From Tritrichomonas musculus (taxonomy: Eukaryota > Parabasalia > Tritrichomonadida > Tritrichomonadidae): a DNA stretch of 64,000 nucleotides. The notes under the pieces were generated by a model that had not been told where the DNA came from, made no database searches, and worked only from the letters and a program-made list of their open reading frames with translations. Positions 57,430 through 64,000 of the stretch are shown one piece after another. The position numbers and the translations under genes are program-made. Each line of letters begins with the position of its first letter. Position 1 is the first letter of the stretch. The stretch spans positions 62,001-126,000 of the forward strand of contig JAPFFF010000074.1 in assembly GCA_039105265.1 (NCBI GenBank), in the 5' to 3' direction.

Positions 57430-58893
57430 ATGTCAGATATAATAATTATTCAAGGTCAAATTCGTTTCAATCCACCTATAACAAATCAAAAAGTTACAGA
57501 TTTGAAAAGAGAACACAATTTTAAATATATAGATATCACAAATAATTATGTGACATGTTTAGTGCCCTATAATTGGATACCAGCAAAGGGGTTTAGGGAT
57601 GAATTAGAAATATTTGCGAATAATATGAAGGGCAAATTATTTAGAGAACGTTTTAGTGGTGAAATTTTGGCCTATAAAGGATCGCCTAATGCTAAATCTG
57701 CTTGGCGTTATTTCATTAAATATGGGAAGGTGCAAAGTGACAATAATGCTGCCTTTAAGTTCATAAAATATTATAAGCCCAAACCAAAAAGACATGCAAA
57801 ATGGGTGAAGCCAGAGCATGATGATGCATTACCGCCACCTCAAGAAGAGCCATCACAAAATAAAACAATCTTTCAGAAAAAGTCATCGTCTTCGGCCAAA
57901 CCTATACTTAAAAAGTTGGCATCTTCATCGTCTTCTTCTCAAACATCTACATTATCATCAAGCGGTACATCAAGAGCACCATCTCCTCCCCCACCCCCAC
58001 AAGCATCCCCTCAATCATCAAAACAAACATCAAGGCACACATCAAGACCACCAACACCTCCAATGGATCTAGACCAATTTATTGATTATAATGCAATCAC
58101 TGATAATAATTCACAATTAGAATCAAAAGAAGTATATCCATATCTAAAACTATTAGTAGAAAAAGGAAAAAAAGTGAAAAGAATAGGACATGTAGCCTTA
58201 TTGCCTCCTGATTGGTTTTATTATCTATATGAGAATCCGAAACAAGAAGCAGTGGACTCTCTCTTTGAGTATCTTAGTAAAGCTCCACAGTTTAATAAGA
58301 AACCAATTGATTATTATGATTGCATTGTAATTCCTGCTGAACTAGAGGAACATTGGATATTAATAGTAATCGATAATGGCAATAAAGATATCGGTGTATA
58401 TGATTCAAACATGAAAGCATACCCAGATATCGGTAAAATAATGAATAAATTCTTGAAATCACAAGGCATTAATCAGAAATATCCAATGAGATATAATCGT
58501 GTTCCTAAACAAAATAATGATATTGATTGTGCTATATTAATGATGCAAAATGCAAGGATATTATTGCATGATGGTAAATGGCCTTATCCAATAGATGACG
58601 TACCTAATATTAGACAAAGAATTGCACGTGAATTAAAGAGCAAATCATTAGAAACAGCTCCCCTCCCACCTACACCACCCAGTTTTCAAAAACATTCTAA
58701 CAACACAGAAAAACCGACTCTTCCCAAAAAAAAAATGAGTCAAGCTGAGAAGGAAAGAATCGAACAAGAGACTTATAATTATTTTATTAAAAAAGGTGCA
58801 TATCATTTAGCTAAATCATATAAATACCCTTATTGGAATGTTCATGAAGATGTAGAATCTGGTGTACCAAAAGATAAATCAAAAAGAATGTAA
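57430..58893 (+). CDS. PRO: Adenain/Ulp1-type cysteine protease with extra N-terminal domain (Maverick C)
   Basis: 487 aa. The C-terminal protease shows His308 (EEHWILIVID), Asp325 (GVYDSN), Gln361 (PKQNND) and Cys367 (DIDCAIL), in the His-Asp-Gln-Cys order of adenovirus-type maturation proteases. The N-terminal 120 residues are a separate, unrecognised domain (MSDIIIIQGQIRFNPPITNQ). A Ser/Pro-rich, probably disordered linker (about 135-220) and a Pro-rich C-terminal extension flank the protease. It would process virion proteins during maturation. No counterpart is visible in A or B. Confidence 0.8.
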   Translation: MSDIIIIQGQIRFNPPITNQKVTDLKREHNFKYIDITNNYVTCLVPYNWIPAKGFRDELEIFANNMKGKLFRERFSGEILAYKGSPNAKSAWRYFIKYGKVQSDNNAAFKFIKYYKPKPKRHAKWVKPEHDDALPPPQEEPSQNKTIFQKKSSSSAKPILKKLASSSSSSQTSTLSSSGTSRAPSPPPPPQASPQSSKQTSRHTSRPPTPPMDLDQFIDYNAITDNNSQLESKEVYPYLKLLVEKGKKVKRIGHVALLPPDWFYYLYENPKQEAVDSLFEYLSKAPQFNKKPIDYYDCIVIPAELEEHWILIVIDNGNKDIGVYDSNMKAYPDIGKIMNKFLKSQGINQKYPMRYNRVPKQNNDIDCAILMMQNARILLHDGKWPYPIDDVPNIRQRIARELKSKSLETAPLPPTPPSFQKHSNNTEKPTLPKKKMSQAEKERIEQETYNYFIKKGAYHLAKSYKYPYWNVHEDVESGVPKDKSKRM

Positions 58894-58918
58894 AATAAAA
58901 ATTTTTCAATAAATAAAA

Positions 58919-59287
58919 ATGCCAGAATTAATTTTGCCAATTGAATGTTCACTTTATTTTAATAAAACATTGAAAAAGACAGAAATATCTGAATTATCAG
59001 AAATTTGTAAATCAAAGTTTAAATTATCAAACAAAAAAATAATCTTTACTGATTGGGCAAAGAAATTTGATTGGGATGATTATGAGGACGTTAAAGAAAT
59101 ATTGAATTTAGTGGCCAAATATTGTTCAGTACATAAAATCACACTTTTTGGATCGATAATTGGTTATATAGGTGAAAGGAATGAAAATATGGTCAAATCA
59201 AAAGCCTATCAGATTCAATTGAAAAAGGGAGATATAATTCCAAAGGAAATAATCCTTCATGCTAGTAAACCAAGGAAGAATAAGTAA
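58919..59287 (+). CDS. 122-aa protein, unrecognised (Maverick C)
   Basis: Mixed alpha/beta composition with a strand-helix pattern (IIFTDWAKKFDWDDYEDVKE) and a basic end (ILHASKPRKNK). No homologue recognised in A or B. Lies between the protease and minor-capsid-like genes, 25 and 20 bp from them. Could be a small virion or accessory protein. Confidence 0.5.
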   Translation: MPELILPIECSLYFNKTLKKTEISELSEICKSKFKLSNKKIIFTDWAKKFDWDDYEDVKEILNLVAKYCSVHKITLFGSIIGYIGERNENMVKSKAYQIQLKKGDIIPKEIILHASKPRKNK

Positions 59288-59307
59288 GATATTTATTTTT
59301 AGTCAAA

Positions 59308-60273
59308 ATGGAGTTACCACCAAGAGTTAAAACACAACACCCTAATCGTGAAAATATTGTACATGATGCTAACGTTCCTGTCCCAATTGAGACTGCTTTT
59401 TTCTTAGAGGACTCACAAAGAGATCCAAGCAAATTTAATCGTTTTTATTTCAATTTTCCTGGTGATTGGTCAACGTCAAACAAAGGCGAAACAATTGTGG
59501 GTGTAAGGTCAATGTGGCTCGTTTCAAAAAGACGAAAACTTGAATTCACCATCTCAATTGCTAAATATTTAAAGGTTTCATTTGATAAAATACCTGGATT
59601 CAGTATACACGATAGAATTAAATCTATGACTTCATCTCTTTATCAGGATGATTTAAAAATCAAAGAAATAAAAGTAATTGACTGGCTCTCAACAGAAAGA
59701 GATTTCAGAGGATTTTTTGAAGCAGTCCACAATGCTTTGAAATCATATATCTCAATATGGTGGAATAGCATCACTAACGCATTTGAACAATCTGATATTG
59801 ATGTTTTGAATAGAGACATACAAACTGATGGTTATTATGACGAAAAAGGTTTTCATGAAAAAATATATTCTGAACGAAACAATAATTCTTTAGATAAATA
59901 CGGTTGTGCTTTCAAAATAACTGAAATGAATAAAGATTTTGAGGAAGTATTTAATATTGGTGACGGACCTACTCAAAATAGAAAAGGAAAATATAATTTG
60001 TATGAAAATGAATTAATTTTTGATAATATTTGGGATCGTCATTCATGTAAAGTTTATTCTTCACTTGGCGAACAATCATTACATAATTATATCGGTAATT
60101 CACAAATTTATTATAATCCTATCAAATATTTTAAATTGAATTCTTCTGATCAACGGTTTTGGATTGAATTATATTCTGCCAGACAATACAATGCCCCCGT
60201 TAAATTACCCAATGGAGAAACTTTTGTCATGGAAATGCAGTTCTTGCCTTATAATAAGATGTTATACGTTTAA
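59308..60273 (+). CDS. Minor capsid (penton-like) protein (Maverick C)
   Basis: 321 aa, homologue of 32196-33530 in A. Shared N-terminal block VPIETAFFLEDSQRDPSKFN and FNFPGDWSTSNKGETIVGVRS. Shared C-terminal block IWDRHSCKVYSSLGEQS, GNSQIYYNPIKYFKLNSSDQ and MEMQFLPYNKMLYV. It lacks the Thr-Pro linker and is about 120 residues shorter. Beta-rich; adjacent to integrase as in A. The role is inferred from context. Confidence 0.55.
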   Translation: MELPPRVKTQHPNRENIVHDANVPVPIETAFFLEDSQRDPSKFNRFYFNFPGDWSTSNKGETIVGVRSMWLVSKRRKLEFTISIAKYLKVSFDKIPGFSIHDRIKSMTSSLYQDDLKIKEIKVIDWLSTERDFRGFFEAVHNALKSYISIWWNSITNAFEQSDIDVLNRDIQTDGYYDEKGFHEKIYSERNNNSLDKYGCAFKITEMNKDFEEVFNIGDGPTQNRKGKYNLYENELIFDNIWDRHSCKVYSSLGEQSLHNYIGNSQIYYNPIKYFKLNSSDQRFWIELYSARQYNAPVKLPNGETFVMEMQFLPYNKMLYV

Positions 60274-60284
60274 TTTATAAAAAA

Positions 60285-61427
60285 ATGACATCACTTGCAG
60301 AATTATATAAGGAATATCCATACCGTGGTCCAGCTTTTGAAAAACATGCACTTGAAAAAGGTTATTCGAAAAAAGAGATAAGGAAATTTCAATCAGAATC
60401 CGTTGTTCATGATCAAAAAGTGCCAACTCCTAAATATATACCTATCGTATCGTCTCATTCCGGAGGTTTTCAGATGGATACGTTTATAAACGATAAAGGA
60501 GCTAACGGTTTGAATTATTTGATGCTTATCAATATAAATACCCGTAAAGCTTATGCATATCCGATGAGAGGAAAAGGGGCGTTACAGGTCAAATCAGCAT
60601 TGAATAAATTCATCAAGGAAGAACCAAATTGCCATTCAATCGCTTCAGATCAAGATGCTGCTTATTTATCAGACGAAGTGACATCTTGGATGAAAAGTCA
60701 TAAAATTATATATACGACTACAACGGATGATAATCACAATAATTTAGGAATAATAAACCGTTTTATGAGAACGATAAGAGATTTAGCCGTTAACAAAAAT
60801 TTGTTAGATGCCGATATATGGAAAGATATTTCAAAAGAAGGTGAATTAACACACAAACCTACAAGAAATATTTCACCAAAAGAAATGCAGTCATTAATGT
60901 CAGCATATAATGAATCATATCATACTAAAATAAAAACAGCCCCCAATAAAATGACAGCCAAAGACGAACAGAAATATATTTTGAAAAATAAAACGCAAGC
61001 AAACCCTTATGATTTCAAAGAAGGTGATAAAGTACGTATCGTAGAAGAAAAAACGATTAAAAATAAAAAACGAAGAATGGTTAGCAATCAAGCATATACA
61101 GTTGATTCAAAATCTGGTAATTTATTCAAAATTGCTGCTAACGATAGATCTGTGAACGATTATCCTGGATACAAAATAGTTAAGGCGAAAGGATTTGTTC
61201 CTATGGCCAAAACATTGAAAAACGGCAAAAGAGGGAACATAGAGGAGATTTTAGGGTATAATAATGCAAATGACCAATACAAGGTCAAATGGGATGATGG
61301 AAGTCAAGGGTATACATATGCCAAAAGTATGAGAGAAGGAAATCCAACAATATTATCACGGTTAGAACGAATGTATTGGGTGAAAACAGGTGAAAACATA
61401 CCAGTTAAAATCAGAAAATACATTTAA
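60285..61427 (+). CDS. INT: Retrovirus-type (rve) integrase (Maverick C)
   Basis: 380 aa, close homologue of 31099-32184 in A. Core motifs GFQMDTFIND (Asp65) and SIASDQDAAYLS, helix NLGIINRFMRTIRD, and a C-terminal chromodomain-like barrel (RGNIEEILGYNNANDQYKVK). The N-terminal region (AFEKHALEKGYSKKEIRKFQ) is a helical DNA-binding-type leader. Confidence 0.9.
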   Translation: MTSLAELYKEYPYRGPAFEKHALEKGYSKKEIRKFQSESVVHDQKVPTPKYIPIVSSHSGGFQMDTFINDKGANGLNYLMLININTRKAYAYPMRGKGALQVKSALNKFIKEEPNCHSIASDQDAAYLSDEVTSWMKSHKIIYTTTTDDNHNNLGIINRFMRTIRDLAVNKNLLDADIWKDISKEGELTHKPTRNISPKEMQSLMSAYNESYHTKIKTAPNKMTAKDEQKYILKNKTQANPYDFKEGDKVRIVEEKTIKNKKRRMVSNQAYTVDSKSGNLFKIAANDRSVNDYPGYKIVKAKGFVPMAKTLKNGKRGNIEEILGYNNANDQYKVKWDDGSQGYTYAKSMREGNPTILSRLERMYWVKTGENIPVKIRKYI

Positions 61428-61441
61428 TTATTCTTAATCAA

Positions 61442-62299
61442 ATGAAAGGAAATATTATTCAAAAAGTTGAAGAATTAATCAATGAGACGCTCAGAAAAAG
61501 TATGAGAGAAATTGAGGGCGCTTTGATCAAACCATTATCAGAAAATTATCCGTTTTCATCAAATGGGATATACTTTTTGATTGGACGTCCTGGTGCTGGC
61601 AAAAGTTATTGGATTTGGCGCCATATTATGATTACAGAAAGATTATTTAAACATCCATATTATCATAAAATTTATTTCTGCTCAACGTCTGGTAAAATGG
61701 ATAAAACCGCCGAAGTTTTGAATAAAAAGATTCTAACAAAAATAATTTATGTCTCAGAAAAACAATTGATGAGCGTTCTTCAGAAACATTTGAAAAGGAA
61801 AATAAAATATTATGCACTTGTCAAACATATCCTCTCAAAAATGAAAGAAACGTCTGATGAGATGAGGCGTTTAATTGAAAAGCATCATTTAACTGACCTT
61901 CAAGATAAAATCATTTATATTGCCAGTAAGCTTTGTAAATATGGAACCGCCTCTTATCCATTCAATACTCTGATTATTCTTGATGATTGTGCTGGTTCAG
62001 ATTTATTGAAAAACGGTAATTCAGAATTTATTAAATTGTTGACAAAAACAAGACATTATAACATAACGTGCATAATGGCATTTCAAACGATAAGATTTGT
62101 GCACATAAATGCTAAACGTATGGCAACCGATATTATCTGTTATAGCGGTTATTCAGAAGAAGATTTCACCTCTTTATTGCAGCAAACAAATAACAACTTA
62201 AATACAAAGGCAACTGTGCAAGAATACTTGCAACATAGAGAACCGCATGACAAATTTATCATGAACATAACTGCAAATAAATACTATTTTGAATCTTAA
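61442..62299 (+). CDS. ATPase: FtsK/HerA-type genome-packaging ATPase (Maverick C)
   Basis: 285 aa. Walker A GRPGAGKS at 48-55 and Walker B TLIILDDCAG near 176-185. Very close to the ATPase of A over its whole length, including the C-terminal block FVHINAKRMATDIICYSGYS and the ending MNITANKYYF. Same place between integrase and protein-VI-like gene. Confidence 0.88.
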   Translation: MKGNIIQKVEELINETLRKSMREIEGALIKPLSENYPFSSNGIYFLIGRPGAGKSYWIWRHIMITERLFKHPYYHKIYFCSTSGKMDKTAEVLNKKILTKIIYVSEKQLMSVLQKHLKRKIKYYALVKHILSKMKETSDEMRRLIEKHHLTDLQDKIIYIASKLCKYGTASYPFNTLIILDDCAGSDLLKNGNSEFIKLLTKTRHYNITCIMAFQTIRFVHINAKRMATDIICYSGYSEEDFTSLLQQTNNNLNTKATVQEYLQHREPHDKFIMNITANKYYFES

Positions 62300-62317
62300 A
62301 CGTTTTATTGAATTTAA

Positions 62318-62716
62318 ATGGGATTATTTAGAAAATGGGCGAGAAGAAGTATTGGCCTTGGAAGTCAATTATTAATGGGAGCAGCAAATTCAGCAACAGG
62401 AGGATTAGCAGGTAAATTAGCGGATAATGCAACAGGAATAATGAAAAATCAATCAGGATTAATAGGCAAAACAATGGGTAGTTTAGGCAAAGCATTTTTA
62501 AGCGATAATATGAGAAACAAAATCTCAAATGTAGCGGATGCAGCAATAAAATACATTCCAAAAGGCAACGTAAGAGAAGCATTAACAAAAATCAATAATC
62601 ATGCACAAGGAAGAGATGAAAACTATAAAATGCCAAAACCCGCTAAAACAGAATCGAGTAGTTCAAATAATTCACCAGCACCTATAAATCATGTACATTC
62701 ATCAAATTATGAATAA
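62318..62716 (+). CDS. Protein-VI/PY-like small virion protein (Maverick C)
   Basis: 132 aa. Gly/Ala/Ser-rich amphipathic N-terminal two thirds (MGLFRKWARRSIGLGSQLLM, GGLAGKLADNATGIM) and a polar Ser/Asn/Pro tail. Same position as 29718-30221 in A. The likeness to adenovirus protein VI is compositional. Confidence 0.5.
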   Translation: MGLFRKWARRSIGLGSQLLMGAANSATGGLAGKLADNATGIMKNQSGLIGKTMGSLGKAFLSDNMRNKISNVADAAIKYIPKGNVREALTKINNHAQGRDENYKMPKPAKTESSSSNNSPAPINHVHSSNYE

Positions 62717-62745
62717 TAAGAAAAGTCAATTTTATTGAGTTTTAA

Positions 62746-63234
62746 ATGTCAAAACACTTAACAGGCTCAAAACGTTTAGCGGTTATTCAAAGGTGGATAA
62801 ATGGCCATGACGATCCAGATTGGGAGGTTTTGCCAACTCGAAAACAAGGAAAGTATATTGTTAAAAAGCGAGAAACACCAATAGAAGAAGAAAAAGAAGA
62901 GAAAACTCCAGAAAATGAAGAGAACGAAGTTTTTGAAGAGGAAGAAGAAAAACCCAAAATGCAAAAACCAAAGTCGAAAAAACTCACAAAAAGTCAAGAA
63001 ATCGATCCAACGATAAACCTTGAAATCTTAAATCAACTCAAATTACTGGGTGATGAAATCAAACGCAAAAGAGAAAAGAAAGAACAAAAACGATTAATTG
63101 AAGAAGTAATCTCAAAGAAAACTCCAGCACCAAAACAAGCACCTCCTCCTCCTCCTCCAATACAAGAAGAAGAATATTATGAACCACCAATTCCAAGACA
63201 AAGACGAAACAGAATCTTTGATGATATATATTAA
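62746..63234 (+). CDS. Conserved Maverick protein, 'SKHLTGSKR' family (Maverick C)
   Basis: 162 aa. MSKHLTGSKRLAVIQRWING and the DPTINLEILNQLKLLGDEIK block match 29126-29686 in A. An acidic Glu/Lys-rich middle and a Pro-rich stretch (APPPPPP) precede the RRNRIFDDIY end. Between the protein-VI-like and MCP genes, so possibly an assembly factor. Confidence 0.6.
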   Translation: MSKHLTGSKRLAVIQRWINGHDDPDWEVLPTRKQGKYIVKKRETPIEEEKEEKTPENEENEVFEEEEEKPKMQKPKSKKLTKSQEIDPTINLEILNQLKLLGDEIKRKREKKEQKRLIEEVISKKTPAPKQAPPPPPPIQEEEYYEPPIPRQRRNRIFDDIY

Positions 63235-63251
63235 CTTTTTTTATTCAAGAA

Positions 63252-64000
63252 ATGATTAATCATGAGGTTTATATGAAAACATCAGCTGAAGTTTGTTCGC
63301 AAATTGCGTCATATTTCGATGTTGTAGATAGCTGTATTGCCACTTCTGATACAAATAAACAGTATTCAATTAATCCACAAACATCATATTCGCCTTCACC
63401 TCCAATAAAACAAGGGTCATATACAAGTGTTATTATTTCTCCAAATACACACAATACAGCTGACATCTATAATGGTTTTATTCGTGCTGATCTAAAAGTG
63501 ACAATGAATATAAATGAAAAGATACCAGATTTGAGTGATATTGGCGGTTATCCATTCAATAAAATCTGGTTTGGATTCAAAGATGCAAGAGATGCTATTG
63601 AAAAATATGAAATAGTAGCTAACGGAATAACGATATATACACAAAACTTTGGTTGTGAAGAATCGTTCTTAACTGCATGTTGTGCGAATGAAACAACAAA
63701 GAGAGCAGATGTATACTCAAAGGCAAGACATAAAGATATATGGAATAATAATTTTGCCACTCGTTGCGGAATAGTAATTAATTGGCCAAAAGATGATTTA
63801 ACAGCAACATTTACGATTCATTTAAAAATTGATTTGCGTAGATTCTTGCCATTATCAAATATAAAATATTTACCAGCTTTTGCAGGAAAACTCGAATTAA
63901 GATTATATTTCTCATGTGCTGGTATGCTTTGTTGTCCATGTGGACCATCAAGATCTTTACTTGCGCAACCATCTCTTGCAACTCAATATACTTTTTATGC
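63252..64000 (+). CDS. MCP: Major capsid protein, N-terminal part (Maverick C; runs off the window)
   Basis: 249 codons visible from MINHEVYMKTSAEVCSQIAS, about 18 bp after the preceding gene. Closely follows the MCP of A (SYTSVIISPNTHNTADIYNG, NGITIYTQNFGCEESFLTAC, KIDLRRFLPLSNIKYLPAFA, LYFSCAGMLCCPCGP). The rest of the gene lies beyond base 64000. Confidence 0.85.
   Translation, partial: MINHEVYMKTSAEVCSQIASYFDVVDSCIATSDTNKQYSINPQTSYSPSPPIKQGSYTSVIISPNTHNTADIYNGFIRADLKVTMNINEKIPDLSDIGGYPFNKIWFGFKDARDAIEKYEIVANGITIYTQNFGCEESFLTACCANETTKRADVYSKARHKDIWNNNFATRCGIVINWPKDDLTATFTIHLKIDLRRFLPLSNIKYLPAFAGKLELRLYFSCAGMLCCPCGPSRSLLAQPSLATQYTFY

Larger units (their letters stand above)
56646..64000 (+). 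mobile_element. Maverick/Polinton C (left part; continues beyond the window)
   Basis: Starts AGTAGTATACGTTAGGC, sharing the AGTAGTA terminus with A and B, followed by a hairpin-capable GTTAGG...CCTAAC. Eleven plus-strand genes follow with very short spacers: Rep-like, HNH, protease, unknown, minor capsid, integrase, ATPase, protein-VI-like, SKHLTGSKR family and MCP, plus leader sequence. All core genes are closest to those of A, in the reverse block order relative to the terminus. The target duplication cannot be tested because the right end is outside. The visible genes look whole. Confidence 0.9.

Overview
The window looks like a repeat-rich stretch of the nuclear genome of a parabasalid protist, most probably Trichomonas vaginalis. 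It is AT-rich, its genes have no introns, start codons often directly follow a TCAAA-like initiator context, and most of it consists of Maverick/Polinton elements, which are known to make up a large part of that genome. The species call is inference; no rRNA or conserved host marker lies here.

Layout. (1) Bases 1-2643 are the 3' part of a large unrecognised host gene, followed on the minus strand by a slightly irregular tRNA-Thr(AGT). (2) Bases 2774-4340 are AT-rich, with two direct-repeat copies separated by an 862-bp TA-flanked inverted-repeat element. (3) From 4341 come two tandem modules with Helitron-like ends: 5' TC, a 12-bp hairpin exactly 10 nt before the 3' end, insertion between A and T, and an internal 23-bp minisatellite. 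(4) Maverick B (6080-55646, TSD AACGAC, 696-bp TIRs each carrying an identical 132-aa gene) is inserted in the minisatellite of the second module. (5) Maverick A (6139-34790, TSD CAGCA, 186-bp TIRs) is inserted in the left TIR of B. (6) A hAT transposon (about 13885-17853) is inserted in A. (7) Right of B the second module resumes and ends at 56369. The 3' end of another gene follows, and Maverick C (56646 to beyond the window) is inserted in it.

The Mavericks carry the usual kit of a virus-like element. Genome replication is by protein-primed family B DNA polymerases (A, B). Integration is by retrovirus-type integrases (A, B, C). Virion proteins include major capsid proteins (A, B, partial in C), minor-capsid-like proteins (A, C), packaging ATPases (A, B, C), small amphipathic protein-VI-like proteins, fibre-like proteins (A, B), and an adenovirus-type cysteine protease (seen only in C). 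A and B also share four less familiar families: a gene enclosed in its own inverted repeats, an HNH nuclease, a CC-motif protein and a 149-aa protein. C opens with a stand-alone CRESS/HUH Rep-like gene.

The most unusual observations are the four-deep nest, the Helitron-like tandem modules, the inverted-repeat-bounded gene conserved in architecture between A and B, the Rep-like gene in C, the HNH domain inside the polymerase of B, and the shared AGTAGTA-plus-hairpin Maverick termini. Functional calls rest on motifs read by eye; no database search was run.
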